Shown: piece after piece, positions 17,097 through 25,049 of the stretch
How the letters are laid out: each line of letters starts with the position of its first letter
How positions within the stretch are numbered: the first letter of the stretch is position 1
NCBI GenBank assembly: GCA_012523595.1
Contig: JAAYIG010000241.1
Location: 1-40,631, forward strand
Reading direction: 5' to 3'
Length of the DNA: 40,631 nucleotides
From: Fibrobacter sp.
Lineage (GTDB): Bacteria; Fibrobacterota; Chitinivibrionia; Chitinivibrionales; Chitinispirillaceae
Position numbers and translations under genes: made by a program
Notes under the pieces: generated by a model
The model's database searches: none
The model's input: only the letters and a program-made list of their open reading frames with translations
What the model was told of the DNA's origin: nothing

Positions 17097-18770
17097 ATGA
17101 AAAATGTGATGCGCTTAATATTCTGCTTGCTGGTATTATACATCTGCATTCTGCCGTGTTTTGCGGAAAACCCAGTCGTACAGACATGTTATACTGCCGA
17201 TCCGGCTCCGCTGGTACATGATGGTGTTGTATATCTGTATGTCGGCCATGATTCATCGGCTGCTCCCAATAACAGCTATTTGATGCGCTATTACAAGTGT
17301 TATTCCTCAAAGGACATGGTGAACTGGACAGATCATGGGATCGTTCTCAACATGAAGTCAGTATCCTGGTCCGGAGGGGAGGCAAATGCAGCTCAAGTCG
17401 CTTACCGCAACGGCAGTTTTTATTTCTATACGTCAACTAATGCCACAGGTGGAATTGCAATAGGTGTCGCAGTATCCAAAAGTCCTCTGGGGCCGTTTAC
17501 CGACATCGGACATCCGCTGATTACTGCCAGTCAGATGAACGGGTGCAATGCTACCCACAGTTGGCGCGGCCTCGATCCGGCTGTATTTATTGATGATGAC
17601 GGGCAGGCTTATCTTTACTGGGGAAACAATGTCCTTTACTGGGTAAAACTCAATGAGAATATGGTATCTACAAGCGGTACGATAAGTTGTCTGGATGCGA
17701 AGAATGCGGCTTTTGGTCCTGATTTCGAGGAAGCACCATGGGTTTACAAGCGGTATGGTAAATACTACCTGGTTTATGCATCGGGATTTCCGGAAAGCAT
17801 TCATTATTCGATGAGTTCAAGTCCAACAGGGCCCTGGACTTACAAAGGGCAGATAATGAAAACTCAACCCGGTGGGGTAAGCAACACTATTCACCCGGGG
17901 GTGGTCGATTTCCAGGGGAACTCCTATTTCTTTTTCCATAATGCCGGTCTGCCGGGAGGAAGTAGTTACAGACGTTCGGTATGCATAGAGCAATTTGTTT
18001 ACAATGAAGACGGTACGATACCTCTTATCAGTGAAACAAGTGAAGGGGTGATAAATGGGGTCGGTAATCTTGATTCTTATGATACAATTCAGGCTGAAAC
18101 GATCTGCTGGGGATCGGGTATCGAAACAAAGCCCTGCAGTGATGGCGGAATAATGGTCACCTCGATTTCAGATGGTGATTATATCAAGGTAAAGGGTGTC
18201 GATTTCGGTATCGGCGTATCAGGATTTGAAGTCCGTGCAGCAAGCGGTTCCTCAGGCGGAACTATTGAACTTCGTACCGGAAGCCAGACAGGAACACTTG
18301 TCGGCACCTGTACTATCACCGGTACCGGCGGATGGAATACATGGAAGACTTTTCAGTGCGATATTACCAACTGTATCGGTATAAAAGATTTTTTTCTGGT
18401 TTTCAGAGGTTACGGTGAGCCATATCGTCTTAACTGGTACAGATTCAGAAGGGAAGCAACCTCCGTATCTCAGGATGGAAATGACCCCTGGAAACATGTA
18501 TCAGGAAACCTGAACTTTTCATCCGGTGTGGAATTGAACGTGAAAGGCACAACATTATTTGTAAAATTTGCGGCATCGGAAGGGAAACCAGTGACTCTGA
18601 AGTTTTATAATATGATGGGTGAAGTTGTGCGATCAGAAGTTTTACAAACCGGTTCCAATAACCGCATCTACAGGTGTGATATTTCAGGAATTCCCAGTGG
18701 TTTTTACATCGTTAAAATCGGTGACAGGGAGAGTGTTTTTAACTCTTCGAAGGTGCTTGTAAGTCATTGA
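17097..18770 (+). CDS. Secreted GH43 (arabinoxylan-type) with CBM6 and sorting domain
   Basis: 557 residues from Met at 17097; the upstream ATG at 17076 would only add seven residues before the signal peptide. Five-bladed propeller enzyme removing arabinose or xylose side groups. Signal peptide at about 1-23 (PCFA/E). Catalytic acids by motif: Asp35 in YTADPAP, Asp160 in RGLDPAVFIDDDG, and Glu212 in FEEAPWVYKR (the paralogs have EGPW). CBM6 (about 330-455) opens with DTIQAETICWGSG and ends with LNWYRF. The sorting domain lies at about 480-557. It is the shortest and most diverged of three paralogous GH43-CBM6 genes in the window (with 27948 and 35913). An odd octamer repeat array begins 5 bp after its stop. 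Confidence 0.93.
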   Translation: MKNVMRLIFCLLVLYICILPCFAENPVVQTCYTADPAPLVHDGVVYLYVGHDSSAAPNNSYLMRYYKCYSSKDMVNWTDHGIVLNMKSVSWSGGEANAAQVAYRNGSFYFYTSTNATGGIAIGVAVSKSPLGPFTDIGHPLITASQMNGCNATHSWRGLDPAVFIDDDGQAYLYWGNNVLYWVKLNENMVSTSGTISCLDAKNAAFGPDFEEAPWVYKRYGKYYLVYASGFPESIHYSMSSSPTGPWTYKGQIMKTQPGGVSNTIHPGVVDFQGNSYFFFHNAGLPGGSSYRRSVCIEQFVYNEDGTIPLISETSEGVINGVGNLDSYDTIQAETICWGSGIETKPCSDGGIMVTSISDGDYIKVKGVDFGIGVSGFEVRAASGSSGGTIELRTGSQTGTLVGTCTITGTGGWNTWKTFQCDITNCIGIKDFFLVFRGYGEPYRLNWYRFRREATSVSQDGNDPWKHVSGNLNFSSGVELNVKGTTLFVKFAASEGKPVTLKFYNMMGEVVRSEVLQTGSNNRIYRCDISGIPSGFYIVKIGDRESVFNSSKVLVSH

Positions 18771-18775
18771 AGAAA

Positions 18776-18879
18776 TACGATAACACGACATTACGAGTGT
18801 ACGAGGGCGCGACGGAACGACAACACGACGACACGAGGATGCGACTGTATGACAGAACGACAATACGACAGTACGATGG
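18776..18879. repeat. Degenerate 8-bp tandem array, 13 units with invariant CGA core
   Basis: Thirteen uninterrupted octamers fit the pattern NRCGANNN (most often NACGACNN). Every unit has CGA at positions 3-5 except unit 10, which has TGA. Examples are TACGATAA, CACGACAT, AACGACAA and TACGACAG. It lies at the 3' end of the GH43 gene, in a convergent intergenic region. It is not coding, because the period of 8 changes frame at every unit. Confidence 0.85.
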
Positions 18880-18967
18880 GATTTGCTTTGTCAACTTATG
18901 ATTATCTGACGGTTTTTTTTAATTTGCGATTGCGAGTACTGCTTCGCTGAACGCGAAAGGAGTCATT

Positions 18968-18995
18968 AAGACTTTTGTTCAGAAACAAAAGTCTT
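18968..18995. terminator. Perfect 12-bp hairpin, possible bidirectional terminator
   Basis: AAGACTTTTGTT pairs with AACAAAAGTCTT around a 4-nt loop. There is no T-run on either side. It lies in the roughly 345-bp convergent gap between the GH43 genes, which otherwise holds the octamer array, a GATNCC iteron and the terminator at 19087. Confidence 0.5.
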
Positions 18996-19035
18996 GTTGG
19001 ATCACTTTGTAGAGAAAAATGGACAGAGAACAATC

Positions 19036-19053
19036 GATGCCGATTCCGATACC
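19036..19053. repeat. GATNCC hexamer iteron
   Basis: Three hexamers in a row: GATGCC, GATTCC, GATACC. The same hexamers build the arms of the quasi-palindrome at 7683-7768. Confidence 0.4.
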
Positions 19054-19086
19054 GGCTCTGATTTGAAGAACATATAGTGGTGCTTA

Positions 19087-19109
19087 AAATCCCCCTGACA
19101 GGGGGATTT
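19087..19109 (-). terminator. Terminator of the GH43 gene at 19117-21621
   Basis: On the minus strand a 9-bp perfect stem AAATCCCCC/GGGGGATTT with a 5-nt loop is followed by TTAAG. It begins 8 bp after the stop codon. Confidence 0.75.
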
Positions 19110-19116
19110 GATGCTG

Positions 19117-21621
19117 TTATTTTGTCAAAATGACACTGGATGTCTTAATAATGCTGTTTCCGCTTGTGATATTGAGAATATAAGAACCATCGGGCAGATT
19201 CGAAAGGTTCTGGACACAGACCCCGGCACCACCGATTATGTGGGTTACTGAACGGACAAGGTTTCCTTTCATGTCGTAAAGATCGATCCTTACAGACTTG
19301 TTTTTATATGCGGGTAACCTGATCTGCAACACTGAGTTTTTGCATTTAATATCCGCGACAGAAGAGTTGAAACTCTTTATTTTTGCGGTGCTGTTTGTGG
19401 GATCGTACTCCTTTACCGAGATATTGTCCAGAGTTACTGCCGGAGAAGAGGTCCCGAAATTGAAACCCAGCCGACCATTGGCATCTGTTGGAGCCTCCAT
19501 GGTAAACACAAAGGAGAATGTCTGTTTTGTGGTAGTAAGAGAAAAACGTTTCAGCTCATCCAGGTAGCTTGTCCATGGATTAACCGCCATCTCAACATTT
19601 ACCTCCAGGTCACGGTCTGCTGACGCGAATGCGTCAAATGACACCCGATATGATTTCCCTTGTTCAAGGAACAGTCCAGGCTGAACGAGCTGAATCTGAT
19701 AGTTGATCTCAGAGGTTTCTGTGATATTTATGCGGCATTCTCCGCTAACCACGCTTGCTGTCGCAGCTCCGTCCCAGACATTCAGTGTCCACTCTTCAGT
19801 TCCGGAACTGAAATCCCCGTTCAGCACCAGATTACCGTCAGCAGTACTACGGGCAAAGAGTGCATTCACTGTCTTATCACTGTTCATGGTGATAGTGAGC
19901 GGATTTTCACTGCTGCTTATACCATCTCCGCTCCAACCTTTAAACACGTATCCATCTTCAGCCTGAGCAGTGAGAGTAACAGGAGTATTTTCCTCATAGC
20001 CGGATTTATCAGGAGAACGGCTGACAGTTCCTTTACCTGTAATATTGACACTGAGCCTGTATCCGCTCTCAAGGCTGATTTCATCAGTATATGAACTTCC
20101 GACCTTGTACCAGTCAAAATCTGCTATACCGCCGGTGCTTTTGGTCGCGTAGATGAAAAGAGCAAAACGATAACCCATGAAATGAGGCATATCGTAGCTC
20201 ATCTGAAGTGTGTTGCCGATCTGGGTCCAGGAGGTACCGTTGAGGCTGTAGAAGAAAGTGGCCTTATCGGTTCTGTTTGTAAAGTCCATATCGATCCGCA
20301 GGTAGACAGTGTTCTGATTGAGTGCGGCAGTTGCAACCTGTGTCGCTCCATTGTGCATGACTATTGTATTTGTAGTACCGTTTTTCTTTACTCCTACAAA
20401 GCCGTATTTTGCCTGCAAGGCTCCCAGACCCGCGCAATCACCATCCTTGAGCCCGCTGACATCGAGGCAGGTCCTGGCTGAACTCTTAGGTCCAAATGTC
20501 CTTTGAGTCAGGAGGTTACGTGCGGAAACGAAATTGTCACTGGCACGGCTGGTTTTGATCCTGAAAAAGCCGGGTCGCTCCGTAAGGGACCAGTGGGTGT
20601 TAACCGGATTATGGTTCCACTGCCATTCCAGTTTGAGTGTGCTTCCCGAGAAATCATCGGATGTCACAACGCCTGTTCCTGCAGCGGAGGAGACATAAGG
20701 CATGTTGAAGCTGCTTGGCGCGACACCGTTATTGAAAACAGGCCAGTTGTCCTGCCATGTTACTGGAACAAGCCAGGGGCAGCGTCCAACTGATCCATTA
20801 TCCTGAAACAGATAACCCATCCAGTTGTTATCCTTCATCTGCAGGATAGATCCCTGAGCCACTCCGCTGCTTCGCAGAACAACTTTTTTCTCAAATGATC
20901 CGTTAAGTGACTGGCCTCTGGAGCATATTTGTGTTCTCATACTTCCGCTTGGCCAGCAGATATTGAATATGTAGTAATAGCCGTTATGTTTGTAAACCTG
21001 TGTGCCCTCGGCCCTGAGCCCGCCTGAACCGGCAACTGAAGCAGGATCTGTGAGCAGGACTTTATTTAATCCGCCGTTCTTTACACCGGTAAGATCTGAG
21101 TTAAGTTCGATGATACGTATATCACCGCCGCCGTGGAGAACATAATTACGTCCGTCATCATCGAGCAGCAGTGACGGGTCATGCCATTGCGGCAGTTTGG
21201 TTTCTGTCCAGGGGCCGGCTGGACTGGTGCTTCTGTAAAGATGGGAGCTTCCGGATGTCGATGAGAATGTCAAAACATAAAAGGTTCCATCCTTGTACCT
21301 TATGCTGCTTGCCCATGATCCGGCACCGTAGGCGTTCTGCCCGTTGTTGAGATTCATCTTGTCGTTATTTACAAGTGTAGAATAGCAATAGGAGACGGTT
21401 TTCCAGTGTACCATGTCATCTGATTCCATAATCGGTACACCGGGATTCATGTGCATTGTTGTACTGCTCATGTAGTATTTGTCGCCAACCCGGATCATCG
21501 ATACATCGGGAACATCAGCCCAGATAATGGGGTTTGTCACAGTGGCGGCATAAACGGTGGAGATAAGGAAGAGTCCGAAGAACAGGGTAAAAACAGCCTT
21601 TTTTGCTAAATCTTTTTTCAT
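19117..21621 (-). CDS. Secreted GH43 (subfamily-12-like) beta-xylosidase/arabinofuranosidase with C-terminal concanavalin-like domain, InlB repeat, CBM4/9-like module and sorting domain
   Basis: 834 residues from the ATG at 21621. This start was chosen because AGGAAG precedes it and a normal signal peptide (ending YAA) follows; the frame to 21684 has no such support. The GH43 propeller (about 25-315) has Asp39 in ADVPDVSMIRVG, Asp148 in QWHDPSLLLDDDG and Glu205 in RAEGTQVYK. A DUF1349/concanavalin-like beta-sandwich (about 320-515, DDFSGSTLKLEWQWNHNP) is the usual C-terminal partner in this subfamily. Then come an InlB-type repeat (about 525-590), a CBM4/9-like module (about 595-745) closely similar to those of 27948 and 30314, and a sorting domain. 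It releases xylose or arabinose from xylan fragments. Confidence 0.92.
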   Translation of the reverse strand: MKKDLAKKAVFTLFFGLFLISTVYAATVTNPIIWADVPDVSMIRVGDKYYMSSTTMHMNPGVPIMESDDMVHWKTVSYCYSTLVNNDKMNLNNGQNAYGAGSWASSIRYKDGTFYVLTFSSTSGSSHLYRSTSPAGPWTETKLPQWHDPSLLLDDDGRNYVLHGGGDIRIIELNSDLTGVKNGGLNKVLLTDPASVAGSGGLRAEGTQVYKHNGYYYIFNICWPSGSMRTQICSRGQSLNGSFEKKVVLRSSGVAQGSILQMKDNNWMGYLFQDNGSVGRCPWLVPVTWQDNWPVFNNGVAPSSFNMPYVSSAAGTGVVTSDDFSGSTLKLEWQWNHNPVNTHWSLTERPGFFRIKTSRASDNFVSARNLLTQRTFGPKSSARTCLDVSGLKDGDCAGLGALQAKYGFVGVKKNGTTNTIVMHNGATQVATAALNQNTVYLRIDMDFTNRTDKATFFYSLNGTSWTQIGNTLQMSYDMPHFMGYRFALFIYATKSTGGIADFDWYKVGSSYTDEISLESGYRLSVNITGKGTVSRSPDKSGYEENTPVTLTAQAEDGYVFKGWSGDGISSSENPLTITMNSDKTVNALFARSTADGNLVLNGDFSSGTEEWTLNVWDGAATASVVSGECRINITETSEINYQIQLVQPGLFLEQGKSYRVSFDAFASADRDLEVNVEMAVNPWTSYLDELKRFSLTTTKQTFSFVFTMEAPTDANGRLGFNFGTSSPAVTLDNISVKEYDPTNSTAKIKSFNSSVADIKCKNSVLQIRLPAYKNKSVRIDLYDMKGNLVRSVTHIIGGAGVCVQNLSNLPDGSYILNITSGNSIIKTSSVILTK

Positions 21622-21687
21622 GATATTCTTCCTGTAGTTGATTTGGAATTGTATCAATGCATGATTACGAATGCGTTTCTGCATAAT

Positions 21688-21753
21688 AATATAGACTTAA
21701 AGAAGGTTTTTTACTATAGTGGGTGTGAAGAAAATGTTGAATATCTGTTCAAC
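21688..21753 (-). promoter_or_regulatory. Promoter of the GH43 gene at 21621: class A palindrome plus -10 box
   Basis: GTTGAA-N6-TTCAAC lies at 21736-21753. On the minus strand TATATT (21693-21688) begins 42 nt later, one helical turn less than at the GH10 and GH27 promoters. The leader is about 60 nt, as in those genes. The flank CATTTTCTTC after the palindrome resembles that of class B sites. Confidence 0.6.
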
Positions 21754-21874
21754 AAAAAGTGTGAGAGAATCCATTTTTTATCACAGTTTTTATGGATGAA
21801 GGGGTGGAATATTATTCCAAAATCTATGGTATTTATAAATATGGAATTGAATTTGCCTGATATTGCTCTTTCAA

Positions 21875-21893
21875 CCCAGGCCTTCAGCCTGGG
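21875..21893. repeat. Perfect 7-bp hairpin
   Basis: CCCAGGC pairs with GCCTGGG around CTTCA. It lies in the 307-bp gap between the GH30 3' end and the GH43 promoter. No U-tract follows. Confidence 0.45.
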
Positions 21894-21920
21894 ATCATGG
21901 TTGCGATTACGGTTGCATTT

Positions 21921-21971
21921 AAAAACAAAGGCCGGAAGTCGATTGTGGAACAAATCGGACTCCCGGTCTTT
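21921..21971 (-). terminator. Terminator of the GH30 gene
   Basis: On the minus strand a long imperfect stem (AAAGACCGGGAGTCCGATTT with its near-complement at 21927-21946) is followed by TTTTT. It begins about 20 bp after the stop at 21992. Confidence 0.75.
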
Positions 21972-21991
21972 TTCAGAGGGGTGTTTCTTTT

Positions 21992-23992
21992 TCAGTACTG
22001 TTTCAGGATTCTTTTGGCAAAATTACCGTTTCTGTTCTTTACAGAGATCAAGTATATGCCGGGGACAAGGTTTTTGCCCGCTAAATATTCATCAACACCT
22101 TTCCCCGCTTCCATAACAGAGCCTTTCATATCTGTAATGCGGTAACTGAATTGCCCGTCAAGCTTAATCCTGAAACCATCGATGATGCATGGACTCAGAC
22201 TGCCATCCGCCAGTCTGCTCCCATTAATGCTGGTCGGAACTTTAAACTCGACATAGTTCAGGTTCATGTAGTCAGAATCAAAGGCAATCCGCATTACGTG
22301 CTTACCCTCTGTGAGGTTGACATTTTTGACTGTCATAGTTTCCCATGTCTGCCATCCTCCGGTGTTGGGGAGATTGACGGGACCGGTTACATCTGTACCG
22401 TCCATCTCTATATGAAGTGTCTTCCCGTTACCATCAGCGGCTACACGCAGGTCAATATCGTATGCGCCAGTGGCAGCAACGTTAACCGTGTATTCCAGCC
22501 ATTCACCATTACGAATGTAGCAGATATTGTACTGCCCGGAGTTGTCGGATGTGTTTTCAATATCGACCTCATCATTTCGGAAAGTGGCATCACCCTGATT
22601 CCCATTGGCATCTGCCTCATGGAAAGCCTGCCCTTCACCACCATTATCATACTCTTCTGCCTCGATACGTCCCGGAATCTGATGAGGATTTTCTTTATAA
22701 GGGGTTTGAGGCGGCGGAGGAGTGGTTGAGCCTGTGCCGGCCAGTGTGGTTACACTCTGTGCATCCAGAGTCACACTGCATGAGCCGTTGTTGACAGTAA
22801 CTGTACCGTCATTGCTGATGTTCTTGCTTGCTGTTGTCGATATTTTTGAGAAAGATTTAACGGTTGTATTGGGAATGGAGATGTTTATTGTCTTGGAAGA
22901 TGTATTGGAATTAACCAGTACAATGACAACACTGTCTTTACCTTTATATGCTGAAACATATACATTGGTGGTTGGGTTCTTTGTGGCATCAACCCTTATG
23001 TAACCGTTTCGTATATACTTGGAGAATTGTGCCATCACATAACCGCGTTTTGTAGCTGTTCCTGCTGCTGCAACAGTGCTGCTTCCATGCCCGCCCTCTC
23101 CATCATGGATCAGAGCATAATAACGGCGCAGCGGCCAATAGACGTAAGTCTGGAATCTTCCTTCAACGAGTGCGTTGTGGATATGCACTCCCATTTCAAC
23201 GGCTTGACTCCATATATTAGCATCATTATTACTGTTTGGATAATACACCTCAGTCATCCATAGTTCTTTTCCCGCACCCTTTTGCTGGAAGAGAGGATAG
23301 GGGAAATCCCTGACTTGAGTTCCGTAAAGATGTGCTCCGAAAACTTTGACATTAGCAAGTGCCTGCGGGTCATTTAAAATCGGATCGTAAACATTTTTCC
23401 GGTACTGAAAAGACTCAGGTGTCATCAGTGGACATGAGATAAGCTTTGCATAACCCTTGATGAAATTTACTGATTCAGTTGGAGACCATTCTGTCCAATC
23501 GTGGGCGTAATCGGGTTCGTTCTGTGTAGAGATGGCATAGAGTTCAATGCCGTTATTTCTCATGTGCACTACGTAATCATTAAGGTGTTTTGCATAAGCC
23601 TCGAAGGAATTGGGATTGATTCTTTTCACACCATTGACAGTTGTAGTCATGCTGGCAGGTGGATTCCATGGTGAGGCGAACACTAAAGCCCCCAGCGCGA
23701 CGGCTCTTTTAGCTGTTTCCAAACCCTGAGACCATTCGTTTTTATTGTCTGACACATAGGTACGCAGAACTGTAAGTCCCAGTTGTCCGGGGCCATTTCC
23801 AAAGGCTAATTCCCGTTCAGAGGCATTGAGATCTTTGTACCAGTTGGGATGGTTTATCCCCCCAAATCCCCGCATCAACTGCTGTTCGCTGTTGAGGTTA
23901 ACAGTGACATTCTGTGCGGTGGTGTTGCTGGTGGTGAAAAACAGGATGCCAATGAAGAATAGAACTGCTGCTTTAAAACCAGGTGACTTCAT
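21992..23992 (-). CDS. Secreted GH30 (glucuronoxylanase-like) with CBM6 and sorting domain
   Basis: 666 residues from the ATG at 23992, 7 nt after GAGGGG; the ATG at 24007 would add five residues. The signal peptide ends TTAQ. The GH30 barrel plus beta side domain (about 30-400) starts with QLMRGFGGINHPNW and has acid/base Glu159 in STQNEPDY and nucleophile Glu248 in LWMTEVYYP. PLRRYYALI and KRGYVMAQFSKYIRNGY resemble subfamily 8, where an Arg in the first stretch binds the glucuronate branch; endo-cleavage of glucuronoxylan is therefore likely. A Pro-rich linker (GSTTPPPPQTP) leads to CBM6 (about 415-580, GRIEAEEYDNGGEG, MNLNYVEF) and a sorting domain ending KRILKQY. Its promoter carries a different palindrome, TGTACA-N7-TGTACA. 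Confidence 0.92.
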   Translation of the reverse strand: MKSPGFKAAVLFFIGILFFTTSNTTAQNVTVNLNSEQQLMRGFGGINHPNWYKDLNASERELAFGNGPGQLGLTVLRTYVSDNKNEWSQGLETAKRAVALGALVFASPWNPPASMTTTVNGVKRINPNSFEAYAKHLNDYVVHMRNNGIELYAISTQNEPDYAHDWTEWSPTESVNFIKGYAKLISCPLMTPESFQYRKNVYDPILNDPQALANVKVFGAHLYGTQVRDFPYPLFQQKGAGKELWMTEVYYPNSNNDANIWSQAVEMGVHIHNALVEGRFQTYVYWPLRRYYALIHDGEGGHGSSTVAAAGTATKRGYVMAQFSKYIRNGYIRVDATKNPTTNVYVSAYKGKDSVVIVLVNSNTSSKTINISIPNTTVKSFSKISTTASKNISNDGTVTVNNGSCSVTLDAQSVTTLAGTGSTTPPPPQTPYKENPHQIPGRIEAEEYDNGGEGQAFHEADANGNQGDATFRNDEVDIENTSDNSGQYNICYIRNGEWLEYTVNVAATGAYDIDLRVAADGNGKTLHIEMDGTDVTGPVNLPNTGGWQTWETMTVKNVNLTEGKHVMRIAFDSDYMNLNYVEFKVPTSINGSRLADGSLSPCIIDGFRIKLDGQFSYRITDMKGSVMEAGKGVDEYLAGKNLVPGIYLISVKNRNGNFAKRILKQY

Positions 23993-24040
23993 ACACTTAC
24001 CCCTCATAGATGAAAACAGGCATTAAAGATATATCAACTA

Positions 24041-24116
24041 ATTATAAAGTTTTTTTCGGGTTGTCTGTTGAAAAACCCCTTTTAAGGGGACAATTTCTGT
24101 ACATATTCTGTGTACA
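24041..24116 (-). promoter_or_regulatory. Proximal promoter of GH30: TGTACA-N7-TGTACA palindrome plus -10 box
   Basis: Two TGTACA hexamers (24098-24103 and 24111-24116), each self-complementary, form a 19-bp palindrome of the locus-wide TGT...ACA type. On the minus strand TATAAT (24046-24041) follows after 51 nt, the same gap as at class B promoters. The leader is about 42 nt. Confidence 0.55.
24071..24089 (-). terminator. Terminator-like hairpin inside the GH30 promoter region
   Basis: On the minus strand CCCCTTAAAAGGGG is followed by TTTTT. It lies between the palindrome and -10 of the proximal GH30 promoter, and downstream of the distal class A promoter, so it could stop transcripts from the distal one. 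Confidence 0.45.
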
Positions 24117-24192
24117 CGGAATATCCGGCACTTGAAATTTATCCGGAGCCCTGAGGAACTCCATTCTTATATCCCGCAGCATCTATTGATCA

Positions 24193-24257
24193 AATATAAG
24201 GAAAAGCTGAAGGAAGTACTTTGAATGGAAATAAAAAGTGTTGAAGGGATGTTCAAC
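24193..24257 (-). promoter_or_regulatory. Distal class A palindrome and -10 box upstream of GH30
   Basis: GTTGAA-N6-TTCAAC lies at 24240-24257. On the minus strand TATATT (24198-24193) follows after 41 nt, as at the GH43 gene (42 nt). The start codon would be about 195 nt away, so this could be a second, distal GH30 promoter. It is the rightmost class A site. Confidence 0.45.
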
Positions 24258-24348
24258 GAAGTACTGTTAACCAAATGATGAGTAAATTGAGGAGAAGTCT
24301 CCCGTTATGTCCAGGCCCGTTCGAAGACTCCGGTTTATCCCGCCGTAA

Positions 24349-24626
24349 CTCTCAGGAACAGTCATCGATTCAGAGTGTGGAGATCCTGTTTCCGGTGCGA
24401 CAGTTGTGTTATCATCGGGACTGGCAGAACTGCTGTACTGACACTGTTAAAACCGGGGCTGACGGAACCTTTTTAGGTCGGGCAATTGCAGACTGGTAAT
24501 TACAGGGTTACAATCAGTGCAGAGTGATACCGCACGTTTACACAACGCAATGTAAATGTGGAAGGTAATGAAGTAACAGTTGATGCAGAACTGAGGCTGT
24601 CCCAGGCGACGCCGCATAGGTTTTAA
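24349..24626 (+). pseudogene. Decayed carboxypeptidase-regulatory-like domain gene
   Basis: Joining frames gives a readable domain broken by several frameshifts: SGTVIDSECGDPVSGATVVL, then GTGRTAVLT, then TGADGTF, then LQTGNYRVTISAE, then VNVEGNEVTVDAEL to a stop at 24624-24626. This is the typical pattern of the domain (GTV.D, PVSGATV.L, DGTF, G.Y.V.ISA, V). No intact frame remains. It is the main content of the gene-poor 24.26-24.79 kb stretch that separates class A from class B promoters. The 24630-24780 part shows nothing I recognise. Confidence 0.65.
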
Positions 24627-24792
24627 ATCAGCAGCAGCGCAGGTACTTTCCTGTACATACACCATTTTCCCGGTATGAATGATGATCCGTCAGCATCACA
24701 GGGGTTTCAGTCGCTCACTGAATGCAGTCGAAGTGCATACTGAATATTACAGCAGTGAGATCTGATTTTCCTGTTTAGTTAATCCTGGGATT

Positions 24793-24867
24793 CGTTCCAA
24801 TTCCCGGAACACTTTCTTTGGCCTCAACTCTGAAAACTGAATCAATTATACGATTTTCCTATATAAT
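24793..24867 (+). promoter_or_regulatory. Promoter of cassette II: class B palindrome plus -10 box
   Basis: CGTTCC-N7-GGAACA lies at 24793-24811 and is followed by CTTTC. TATAAT (24862-24867) begins 50 nt later. The leader to the start at 25050 would be about 175 nt, the longest among the class B genes, and contains a tiny reading frame. Confidence 0.6.
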
Positions 24868-24920
24868 TATGGATGGGAGTGTTTGTTAACGGCAGTCTGT
24901 ATTCGGGTAAAGGGGTAACG

Positions 24921-24974
24921 ATGTCTGTTCGGTTATGGTCCCGAAAAAGACCGGCAGGGGGGAGTAGTGGATAA
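24921..24974 (+). CDS. Possible 17-codon leader peptide upstream of regulator II
   Basis: ATG to TAA encodes MSVRLWSRKRPAGGSSG, with a good SD (AAAGGGG) 5 nt before the ATG. It lies inside the long predicted leader of cassette II. It is very short and could be chance; it is listed because of the ribosome-binding site and position. Confidence 0.25.
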   Translation: MSVRLWSRKRPAGGSSG

Positions 24975-25049
24975 TTCAGATAAGTTTAACCTGATTCTTC
25001 TGATAAATAATTAATTTTTACTTACATTAAGATAAGGACGAGAAACACG

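Noticed and set aside
18776-18879. CRISPR array
   Set aside because: The units are only 8 bp with no spacers, and no cas genes are visible in the window.
19660-20793. Plus-strand open frames of up to 144 codons opposite the GH43 gene at 19117-21621
   Set aside because: They are antisense shadows of a well-supported gene, with no SD and no recognisable protein features. The same holds for other long opposite-strand frames in the window.
24275-24499. A 74-codon plus-strand frame as a real small gene
   Set aside because: Its residues make no recognisable protein, whereas switching frames over the same DNA yields a continuous regulatory-like domain pattern, so a decayed gene is the better reading.
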